Origin: Esteya vermicola
Lineage: Eukaryota > Ascomycota > Sordariomycetes > Ophiostomatales > Ophiostomataceae
Assembly (NCBI GenBank): GCA_002778215.1
Contig: PCDM01000018.1
Location: forward strand, 5,642,001-5,706,000
Reading direction: 5' to 3'
Length of the DNA stretch: 64,000 bases
The notes under the pieces were generated by a model. The model had not been told where the DNA came from, made no database searches, and saw only the letters and a list, made by a program, of their open reading frames with translations. Made by a program: the position numbers and the translations under genes. This document shows, piece after piece, positions 10,185 through 19,900 of this stretch (within the stretch, counting starts at the first letter, position 1; each line of letters starts with the position of its first letter).

Positions 10185-12714
10185 GGTCAGGGTCGAGCAG
10201 GATCAGGCAAGTTGATGAAGAGATCGAAAGGAGTGGCAACTAGGAGGACACAGATATAGACATGTCCATGGATGGCCGTGACTTATAAAGTACTCCTGAG
10301 ACAGCCAGGGAGCTTACTAGGGCCATGATTCTTTCTTTCAAAAGTTCTCAGCAGAGACTATAATTGGCTACCTTGTTTGGCGACGTGAGCATGCAGCATG
10401 GTGCAGCTGGAATGCGGTCTCCGTAGCAGCCCGTGTACACCGATCGGACGATCGGAGGCATTGCAAAGTCGGATCGGAGCTTTTAAGTGCCGACATTTTT
10501 CCACTTTTGGCACTTTTTCCATTTCATTGGCCCTTCGGGAGCAAATGTGGAGTCGAAAGAAGCAAAATCTGCCAGGGAGCAAAGGCTTAAAGCTCTCGGG
10601 TGTCAGCAAATACCGCAGACATCAACGTACATCTCTAGTATTTACCTTCGGGGAGATTTCTCTGCCCGCTTAGCACTGCCTTTCTAGAGTCAGAAGCACG
10701 CAGATAAGATTCTCGCTCTTACATGCCAGCCGATAGACCGAGCTGAACGAAAAGACCAGCGTTTCCCTGAGCTGTTTAATCATGGAAAATCCCTGTAGTA
10801 CATGATTGGTGGCGCTTTACTGTGTTTGATTAAGCATGCGTCCCTACGACACTGTTTACAAGTCTTGGTGTTTCCACAGAAGAATCCTTCCCGATGCCAT
10901 GGTATGCCCCGTGGGGGGCGTTGCTTATAGCAGAGACGGCATCATTTCTCCTCCTAGATGGCCTAGATTGGTTCTTACTGCGTACACAACAAAGGATCTC
11001 TAGCTGCAGTAAAAGAGGGTTAGAGACCGACCCAGAAGCCCTTCGCTAGCAGACCCTCCATTTCCAACAAGGCCTAGATAAGCTTCTTTGGTTTGCTACC
11101 CCACCCCCCTGCCCGGTGTGCGGTCTCTTCCCTAGAACCGACGGACAGCAGAGGTCATCCGCTCAAAGGCCACGGATACCACGCAGCTGCGTAATCATGT
11201 AGAGCAGACGTCGTTGTGCCGCACGCCGAGAGACTGTGTATACCGCACAGCCAGCCAGCCGCCGGACCGTATCATCTCTCCTGTGCGTGTCCAGGGCAAG
11301 AAACATTGCGCACTTTAATTCCGATCCAGGAGGAAAAGACAAATAAGACAATCTGCGTCATTGTATGGGTAGTAAAAATACGAATACGGAGTAGTAGCGG
11401 TCGACAAGGCACAGATCTACAGTGCCGAGACGGACGGGCACGCAATAACATTATCTTGCTACGTCACTTGTACACTATTGCTCTTCTTTTGCTCTCCTTT
11501 TGCTCGCCTGCCCTTGGCCACAGCCATCTGTCCAATGCGACGCAGTAGCCAACCTCGTACATAGTAGTAGTCTAGTGTCCTGCGCATCTCCATCTCGAGT
11601 GCCGCCCGCGGTGGGCTTCACAGGGTATCTGTACCTGTACCTATTTCTTCCAGAATGACTTTGAATATTCAAACACACTAGAGTGGTAACAGATGTTTGG
11701 CACTATCAATCTGAAGAGGAGCAAGTTGTTTGAATATTAACCGACGGCTTTTGGTTGAGATTTGTCGCTCTAGGTCACGTTTGCAGCCGATATGCCGATA
11801 GGTGGGAAGAAGAACTTTTCTCTCGTGTTGATCTTTTCCCTTTTCCCTTTTCCCCCTCTTTTCTTTTCTTTTTTTCAACGTCGTTTGTTCATCTCCCAAG
11901 GGAATACTTTATTTGGAATGCACATGACAGGAGAACTCCGTCTACATCATCTTACAGGCTGTAAACAAAGCAGATCGCCCCGAGGTTCTCCCGAGGCTTC
12001 GCAATGTCCGAGTGCAATTTGAAAACCACTTTACATGATGAACGAGGTGGGTGACATGCCAGATGCGGTAGCAATATGGATTTGCATTCGGGACGCTCGA
12101 CACCAGAGCGAGTCTCCGTTCTCCCTCTCAGGGTCAAAGCAAATGGTTTCATTCTATTTGTGTATTTGGTGATGCCAGCGAAAAGGGACACACGCCTAAA
12201 ATGCTCAAAAAAGATATACGTTGTCAACATGGATACTACTTTGATATCATGCCTTTTGAATTGAATTTCAATCCTTTCATCACAATACTTTTCATCTCTT
12301 AGAGAATCTTTAGTCTGAATCACTTGACTGTTAACCGGTTTCTCCACGGTAGGCGCGTCTGGCCAGACCATGAATCGAGCCAGGTGCATCCCACTGGCAG
12401 AGGGGGTATTTAAGGAAGCTTTTTCCACTTTTATTTTTCTCCCTCTTCTCTTCTCCTTTTTCTCTTGTCATTAATCCACATGAGAGCCATCCAATGTCCA
12501 TGGAATCAGAAACTGAAATCAGGGCATATCGGCACCAAGTTCAGCAGCACAAGTGCCGAACAATTATTATGCCGCCAGCAGGTGAGATATGACACATGTC
12601 AAGGAAGAACGAGAACTCTTTAGCTAATATCAACTGGAGTAGACCCTTCCCCCCCTCCTGTCTTCAATTCTTTCTTTTTACCTTTTCTCTTCGTCTCTAC
12701 AAACAACTTTGGAG
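10185..12714. other. Long intergenic region, probable promoter of the second PDR gene
   Basis: About 2.5 kb without a convincing gene. The part next to 10184 should hold the promoter of the minus-strand PDR gene. A TACGGAGTA word occurs at 11385-11393. Short open frames here have no recognisable domain and lack coherent codon use. The last 60 bases form a CT-rich tract typical of a fungal core promoter, pointing to the small candidate gene at 12715. Confidence 0.5.
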
Positions 12715-12965
12715 ATGACGGCGAAGGTCACCGCCTCGGGGGTAAGTCCTCTCCAAGCCTTACTCGAGAGGATTACCATCTCCCAAGAGATATCGCCGCC
12801 TCCCATAGGCAGCAAACAAAGGCCCGAGCGATGCCCAGAAGCGCTGCTCCGTTGGTGGCCGCGGTAATGGGAGTGGTTGGTGTCTTGTTCACAAAGTGGG
12901 GGTTGTTCTCCTCTCTATCTCTCTACCATCATCGTGATCTGGTCCCTTCGATCTCCGCCAAATGA
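12715..12965 (+). CDS. Candidate small two-exon membrane protein (59 aa)
   Basis: Exons 12715-12741 and 12813-12965 join in phase across a 71-bp intron with donor GTAAGT and acceptor GCAG. The product starts MTAKVTASGQTKARAMPRS. A single hydrophobic segment follows (about residues 20-41, around AAPLVAAVMGVVGVLF), then a short polar tail ending PSISAK. A strong CT-rich tract lies immediately upstream of the ATG. The basic lead plus one helix suits a small mitochondrial or ER membrane protein, but I recognise no family. An alternative acceptor 4 bases upstream gives a less plausible reading. With so short an ORF this could be chance. Confidence 0.35.
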
Positions 12966-13460
12966 ATAGAAACTCTTCCTCCGCCATACTCCACGGGGAT
13001 CATCTTGCCACGCTAAAAGATTGATTTATACTAGACATATACGCCTCTGATGGACCGTCTTGTATATTAGACTTTTTCTTGGGGCCTAGTTAGGGGCGAT
13101 GATGTAGGGAAACTGGCGACTAAAGGACAGAATAACATTTCCTGTGGACTCGCCTAGAGGGTTCTACTTTCAGTCTCTCACGGCCAGGATTTTGCATAGA
13201 GTAAATAAACACACACACACACCAACTAGAGTTTTCTGTCCATCTACAATATTTTTTCACAAGACGGACAGGTGATTATCAGGAGAGAATAGATACTGCC
13301 TTACAAGACTGCTGAAGAATGGAACTGGGATGTGACCAGCGCAACACCTCTGAGAACCATTATGGATGGAAGTAATTGTTCGCCATTGTTTCCGTTGTTT
13401 TCATCTTCTTAATGCATTCTCGACATATGGAGAAGCAATGTATTCGTACGGGCTATTTAT
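12966..13460. other. Spacer between the small candidate gene and the P450 3' end
   Basis: A pure AC dinucleotide run lies at about 13209-13222. No gene or recognisable regulatory site is seen. Confidence 0.5.
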
Positions 13461-15350
13461 TTACAGACTCTGGGAACGCAGAGACACAAAGGATTGTTTG
13501 GGATACCGCGTCATTCCTTCCTCAGCCATGAAGCTAGACAGCTCGGGGGGTGTAGGGTCGAGAGCAAAGTTCCAGATAATGAGCACCAGGATGATTTTGA
13601 GTTCCAGCTGGGCCCAGCGGCGTCCTGTCATGCCAACGTTAGCAATCATGTAAGCAGGTGAACCTCTCATATCCTTACCGAAACAGGCCCGCGGTCCAGC
13701 ACCAAAGCCAAGCGTCGGACCGGCATGGTCGTCAAAGACGGTTTGGCCAGCCGCGTCCTGGACGAGCCAGCGGTCAGGGTGAAAGGCCTCGATGCCGACG
13801 GGGTCCCAGTCGCGCACTCTGCCCTTGGCTGCCTGCGACGTCTTGGACCGCGTGGCATCGTCCACGGACAGTGGCGGCAGCACGTGACCAGGTCCGTTGT
13901 TGATCATGAGCACCTCGGTGTCTTTGGGCACGAGGTGGCCGAGCACGTAGACGTCACGCTGTGCCTGCCGAATTGTCGACACGGTTGTCAGTCCGCACCG
14001 CGTCGTCTCCTCGAGCACGGCGCTCAGGTAGGGCACGTTGGCGGCCACAATCTCGGCCGCCGTGGGAGAGCTGGCCGCACTGTTCTCGCCGGTGCCAGCA
14101 GCGGCCTGCTCCTGCTCCTTGTGTGCCCTGGCCCGGCGAAACGAGGGACAACTGTGCAGGGCCTCGCGTAGCCGCGCCTGCACGTCCTGGTGTGCCGTCA
14201 GATACTTGAGCGCCCAGCTCAGCGTCGTGCTCGAGGTCTCATGGCCGGCGACGAGGAAGCCAAACAGCTCGTCCTGCAGCACGCGCCCCATGAGCTGCGG
14301 TGCGCGGCCCTCCTTGCGTGCCTGCTGCAGCTCGCGGGCAATGACCATGTCGAGCGCGCTCTTCATGTGGGCGCCGAGGTGGGCGGCGTCCTCGAGGTCG
14401 AGGTCGTCCAGTCTCTTTCCCGTCCCCTTGTCCGTTCGCGCCGAGAACTTTTCGACGGCCTTTCTGAGCTGCGTCTGGATGAGGCGGTCCTTGATGCGGC
14501 CGGCCTTGACGAGCGAGGGGAAGGTGCCAAATGCCCAGCGCATGTGCAGGCGGGGCACGAGTGACTGGACGCCGATGCCGAGGCCGTTGGACAGCGTCAT
14601 GATGGCCTCGAACTCGGGCGGTTCGGGAGCTGTGGGGAATACGGCCGGCTTCTCACGGTTATCCTCCAGGTTCGCATCGTCGAGCCGCGAGAGAGTCGAC
14701 AGCAGGGTCGTCTGGGCCCGTGCCGCCCCCGTCTCAAAGCCAAACGTGGCCGCCCAGATAATCTCGAGGGCGCTCTGGTGCAGGTCGTGGGCGACGGCAA
14801 AGGGCCGGCCGTGGGCCAGACGTGCCTTGGCCCGCCACAGGTCGATCAGATTCTGGGTCGAGGCCACCATTTGCGGCGCGGCCACCGAGTGCAGAAAGGA
14901 CGGCGTCATGGTGTCGCCCAGCAGACGGCGGTGTGCGCGCCACTCATCGCCGGTGGGCATGTGGGCGTGCATATGCGGCACGACGGGCTCCCAGATGTCG
15001 CCAAAGAATTTGGAACGGTCAAAATCCTTGGTGCGGCGCACCATGATGTCGTAGGCCTCCTGGTGGTCGGCCACGACGACCCACGGCTTGCCGCCAGGCC
15101 GTGCAAACATTTGGAAGATGGGCGTGTCGAGCTCGTAGGCGAGGTTGGCAATGTAGCTGAACATCTCGCCGTGCTCGGCTTTCCAGCGCAGCAGCGGGAG
15201 GCCATCGCCGAGGAGCCGCTTAGCCGAGGACTCCTTGTAGGGGATGCCAGGTATGGGTTTCGGGAGGAGCCACCAGCGGACGAGGCAGACGGTGCTCAGC
15301 AGGACGAGGGCCAGAATGCCAAGGAGGGAGAGGTAGGTAGAGCTGAGCAT
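13461..15350 (-). CDS. Cytochrome P450 monooxygenase
   Basis: Heme-thiolate monooxygenase, ER-anchored, about 611 aa from exons 15350-13679 and 13624-13461 (descending). The N-terminal helix (around LLGILALVLLSTVCLV) is followed by the proline hinge PKPIPGIPY. I-helix motif AGHETS, ExxR as EETTR, PDRW motif in FHPDRW, and heme-binding loop FGAGPRACFG with axial Cys at about residue 556. A 54-bp intron (donor GTAAGG, branch GCTAAC, acceptor ACAG) falls inside the glycine codon right after the heme Cys-Phe. It is a multiple of three and stop-free. Removing it gives the expected CFGRRWAQLEL. ATG 15350 is preferred because an upstream in-frame ATG (15461) would put 37 polar residues before the anchor. 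The CYP family and substrate cannot be assigned. It is divergent from the gene at 15849. Confidence 0.9.
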   Translation of the reverse strand: MLSSTYLSLLGILALVLLSTVCLVRWWLLPKPIPGIPYKESSAKRLLGDGLPLLRWKAEHGEMFSYIANLAYELDTPIFQMFARPGGKPWVVVADHQEAYDIMVRRTKDFDRSKFFGDIWEPVVPHMHAHMPTGDEWRAHRRLLGDTMTPSFLHSVAAPQMVASTQNLIDLWRAKARLAHGRPFAVAHDLHQSALEIIWAATFGFETGAARAQTTLLSTLSRLDDANLEDNREKPAVFPTAPEPPEFEAIMTLSNGLGIGVQSLVPRLHMRWAFGTFPSLVKAGRIKDRLIQTQLRKAVEKFSARTDKGTGKRLDDLDLEDAAHLGAHMKSALDMVIARELQQARKEGRAPQLMGRVLQDELFGFLVAGHETSSTTLSWALKYLTAHQDVQARLREALHSCPSFRRARAHKEQEQAAAGTGENSAASSPTAAEIVAANVPYLSAVLEETTRCGLTTVSTIRQAQRDVYVLGHLVPKDTEVLMINNGPGHVLPPLSVDDATRSKTSQAAKGRVRDWDPVGIEAFHPDRWLVQDAAGQTVFDDHAGPTLGFGAGPRACFGKDMRGSPAYMIANVGMTGRRWAQLELKIILVLIIWNFALDPTPPELSSFMAEEGMTRYPKQSFVSLRSQSL

Positions 15351-15848
15351 AGTTGCAAGATAGGGCTGGGTTGGATTGGAATTCACTTGTTCTGGTGGGC
15401 TTTCCGCATAAGAGAACCAGCGAGCTGTATTAGAACTAACTTGATTACGCCTTCCAGACATGCGACTCGTATGATGGACTAGAGATCTAGGTGTCTGTGG
15501 CAGAGATGGGAAGCCAGATGTGGCGAGCTACAAGTGCAGGGGGGAATGCAGGATTGGGGGATTCCAGGATCAGTGGATGCCAGGGGTATAAGTGACCCGA
15601 CTGCGTGGGTCAAAGTGTGGATAACTTCGGTCCGCATCCGCTGCACGGACGTCACTAATACATTGTACAGGGTAATATTGGTTGGCCCCACTTCCTGATC
15701 CTCAAAGGACTGAGTCGGAGGATAAAGGGCCAGTCCTCTGGTAGATGATAAAGGCAAGGATGTGACGACAGAAATCAAACAAGCCGAGACCAGACGCTCG
15801 TCTACACTATCCACCGTCAACAACTGCCCATTCTCCTTCTGTCACAGA
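15351..15848. promoter_or_regulatory. Bidirectional promoter between P450 and lipocalin-like gene
   Basis: A 498-bp spacer separates the divergent starts at 15350 (minus) and 15849 (plus), so both promoters must lie here or overlap. No specific binding site is claimed. Confidence 0.5.
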
Positions 15849-16764
15849 ATGGCCGTCCCAAAAGAGCTGGCACTGCCAAACTTTCGGGGCACCTTTACGC
15901 CGGTCGGTCTGGTCATCTTGCCCTTTTACTGCTACTATTCCGTCCAGGACGCTGTCGTGGCCGCCTGGGAGTGGTTCTCTTTCTGGTGCCGCAGTCTGGC
16001 GTGTCTCGTCTGTTCGCCGTGACCGGTCTCTGAAAGTATCACCACTTGCTGTTCTCCCCTGTACTGTGTACCATCTAAGCAGAGACTTGAACCTGACTGG
16101 AACCTCTCGTCCGTAAAGAATAGCGATCAGAGCGATTCTCAAGAACCCATCCAGGCGCTGGTGAGCATGACGATCCTTCCAACGATGCCACATATACAGC
16201 TCTTGCTAAACTGCACAGCAAGGCGTACCTTTTGCCCTCCGCAAGGTCATTGGCCTGGCAAAGATCAGAGCCACCTTTACCATTGAGCCCATCGACCCCA
16301 GCCAGCCAGACTCGCCCTTTCGGTTCCTCTTGCAGTCGTCCATTCAGGGGCTCGGGTTCATTGGGGCGGCACCTCTGCGCGCTGTTGGGTTCCCTACCGA
16401 GAACCGCGATGAGCGCGTGCTCGACGGCAGCGAGCTGGAAAAGGACGAGCCCGTCATTGGCAAGACGAAGAGCCGCATCTGGATGTGTCTGCTCGCCGAC
16501 GTCCTTGGCGACGTCCAGTCTGATGCGGGCCACGAAACCGGTCCTGTCGACGACTTTCTGAAGCAGGGGTGGGACCGCAGCACTGCTGACGAGACTCGTG
16601 TCGTGCGCCTCAGCATTGAGGGCGTGTCATCGAGTCAGGCCACGCCGTCCTGGCGCAATGAACAGATCTGGGGTATTCAGGAAGGGCGTTGGACTGCCAG
16701 GATTGCCTTTACTAAGGGGCTCGTGCGTGAGACGGCTCGTCTCGTGTATGATTATGTCGGGTGA
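15849..16764 (+). CDS. Conserved fungal lipocalin-like protein
   Basis: Two exons are clear: 16083-16160 and 16219-16764, joined by a 58-bp intron (donor GTGAGC, branch GCTAAAC). They give LEPDWNLSS..., IQALQGVPFALRKVIGLAKI and a C-terminus ending VRETARLVYDYVG. From memory this resembles a small ascomycete beta-barrel family with an ALQGV-type motif, no known enzymatic activity and a C-terminal LVYDY. The start is probably ATG 15849 (MAVPKELALPNFRGTF), typical of the family's N-terminus. The first splice junction is unresolved: the only phase-0 donor near the end of similarity is a weak GTCGGT at 15903, paired with the AG at 16081-16082. About 225 aa if so. A mis-read first exon or decay of the 5' end cannot be excluded. 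Confidence 0.6.
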
Positions 16765-16997
16765 AGGAATCGTATTGTCAGTTAGTTTAGTCAAACGTTG
16801 AATTTATGCTCTCATTTTGATATTTGATTTTCAGAGACCATAAAATTTGCAGTGAATACTGCACTCAATCTACAATGTAAATTTCATCAACAGCTAATTG
16901 TCATGTCAAAACTCTACCAGAAATTTTACATTCCAGTCTTTACCAGTGCTTTTCATACAAAACTATCCTTGAAATATTCACAAAACTCCATCCGTCT

Positions 16998-19900
16998 CTA
17001 ATGCAGCTCTCCAGAAGAGTACAGCTGGGCAAAGCAAGACGTGGACTGCTCCATCAGCTCCTTGGGATTGCCCATCTCCACAATCTTTCCCTGATCCAGG
17101 ACGGCCACCGTGTCAAACTCGAGAATCGTGTCCACCTGGTGCGAGATGCACAGGACGGTGCTGTCGGCAAAGGTGCCAAAGACGGCATGCCGTAGACGGG
17201 CCTGGATATCCGCGTCGACACTACCGAGTCAGTCTACATGGTCACAATCTTCTTCCTGTTCAACATACTGGCTTGTTGGCTCGTCCATGAGCACCACCCT
17301 GCCGCGCCGCAGCCGGGCGAGTGTCAGGGCTAGCAGCTGGTGCTGGCCGTGCGAGAGCGACTCTTCGGTCAGGACCAGGTCGAGGCCGCCGCCTCGCTCG
17401 ATCTGCGTCCACAGGCCGGCATCTCGGAGTCCGTCGACGACGGCCTTGTCGTCCTCGATGTCGTACAGCCTCGCATAGTCGCGGACGGAGACAGACAGGT
17501 GCAGGGCATCCTGGGGCACGGCGATGAAGCGAGAGCGCACAGACTCGCTCGAGAGGGTCGTGATATCGACGCCATCGACCAGGATGCTGCCGTCGGCCAT
17601 GTCCACGAGGCGCAGCAGTGCGCTGAAGAGCGTGCTCTTGCCGCTGTCCGTGTTAGCCCTACTCGAGAAATTGCACGGCATGGTTCTACTCTTTCATATG
17701 CCTACCTTCCAGTTCGACCGCAGAGGGCAACCTTGGCGCCGGGCCGGATGTCTAGATGCAGATGGGAGAGGGTGGGCGGGAGAGAGGGCGCGTGCGAGAC
17801 CGTCAGCCCCTGAATGTGAATGGCGCCCTCGCTCGGCCACGACGGAGGCGGCTCGCCATCCGACAGCCGGCGCTCCGTGGCCGTCTGGGTGGTAAAGTCA
17901 CGGATGCGCGCGAGGGCGCCGAGGGTGATTTCGAGTGAGGTCCAAAAGTAGACGACGCCCTTGACGGACAGGCCGAGGGCGACAATGTTGAAGAGGGCGA
18001 GGCCGATGCTGCTGCCGTTGGCGCTGCCGCCGGCGACGCCGATGCCCATGACGACGGTGGCGAGGGTGGCGACAAAGAGGTCGACGGAAAAGTTGAGCGT
18101 CACCTGGGCCGACTGCAGCAGGTGAAAGGGCAGCTGGGACTGGGCGAGGACGACGAGGCCTCGGCGGACGTACCAGTGGGCCCAGCCGTAGGCCCGCACG
18201 GTGGGCAGGCCGTCGAGGCTCTCGAGCAGCAGGGAGAGGACGGGGGCACGGGACTCGATGTCGAGGAGGCGGAGGCGGCGCGAGGTGCGCAGGTAGAGCT
18301 CATGGAAGCCGCCCATGGCGAGGACGATGGCGAGGATGGCGAAGCCGGCGTAGTGGGTCTCGATGGTGACGACGATGCACTGGGCGAGCAGCATGAGAAA
18401 GTTCATGGTGGTGCCGATGAAGGCGAGGGGGAGTTCCATGTCGGTGATCTGGAGGTCCTGGCTGAAGCGGTTGAGGGTGATGCCGCTGTCGGTCTCGGCG
18501 AAGAAGGACATGGGAGCACTGAGAGTCAGTCGGAGGTGGAGGGGAGGCAGCAGGACAAGGGAGAAAATAGAAAAAGACATACTGGAGCACGGTCTGGAGG
18601 AGTGCCTTGTGGAAGCGTGTGGCCGTGCGCACGGCGACGCGGAGAAAGAGCCAGACGCAGGAGCAGCCAAAGGCGATCCAGGCCAGCGAGCCGACGCCAA
18701 AGAAGACGCCGAAAAAGGTGGGCAGGGTCTGCCGCTGGACCGTGCCGTCCTTTTCGGTCCACGTACTGAGCCAGACCTCTGATTTGTCAGGATCAAGCAA
18801 AGAATCAAACGAGTGAATCAGAGACATCTGAAAAATCAAACATACGTGGAAAGATGACTCCGAGGACAAAGAGCATGCAAAAGAGGAGAAAGACGGCAAA
18901 GTTGCCCCATCCCATGGCGCCAAAGTACCAGCGATAGACAGCCAGGTCGCCGTCGGCACCGCAGTGGAGGGCAGGGTCGTTGGAGAGGGCGGCCAGCGGC
19001 AGCTTGTCTGATTTGGCGCCGCCCGGTTGCGTCGCGAGGGGGCGGGCAGTCTGCTGGGCCTCGGCATCCATCTCGTCCACACGCGATGCCAGCTCCGTGT
19101 AGCGGCCTTCCTGCATGACGTGTCCCTGTGGATTGAGAAAGATGACGTGGCGGGCGAGAGGGAGATATTTGACTAACTGATTAGAGGACAAGGAAACATG
19201 GAAAGAGGGACAGAAAGACGCTTACGTGAACTCGTCGCCAGCAGAACGGTCACAGAAGCTCGCATAAAGAGACCGTCTGGACCAAAGAGTCTGTCGAGAA
19301 TGTGCCGCTCCGTGTCGGCGTCGAGCCCGGCAAAGCAGTCGTCGAGGACGACGACCTTGTTCTGGGAGTAGAGAGCGCGAGCCAGAGCCTGTCGTGTTAA
19401 ATAATGGAAAGGACGATATAAGAGGGTAGGATGGAATGAAAAAAGAAGAACAACTCACCACCCGGACTTTCTGTCCGCCGCTGAGAGACTGGCCGTTGAG
19501 GCCACACATGTGCTCGTCCCCGCCTGCCATGTCTCCGAGATCCTTTTCCAGAGCACAGGCCTCGAGGACGGTGCGGTAGCGGTCAGCCTGGAAGGGAAAG
19601 GGGCCAATGATATTGTCGCGGATGGAGAGGTTGGCAATCCACGGAGCCTGGCTGCAAAAGGCCGTGTCACTGTAAGCATCCCGATGATTCTGCTTTCCTG
19701 GCGTCTTGATCTGGCCCCGCACGTAGACCGTGCCAGAGACGGGCTTGAGCTCCCCGAGGACCAGCCGGAGCAGCGTCGACTTGCCGCTGCCAGTCGGCCC
19801 GGCAATAACGGTCAGGCCCGAGAGAGGCACGTGGAAGGAGGCGTGGGGGATGACCAGGTCGCCTTCGTCCGTCCAGCGAGCGGCCACCGCGTCGAAACGA

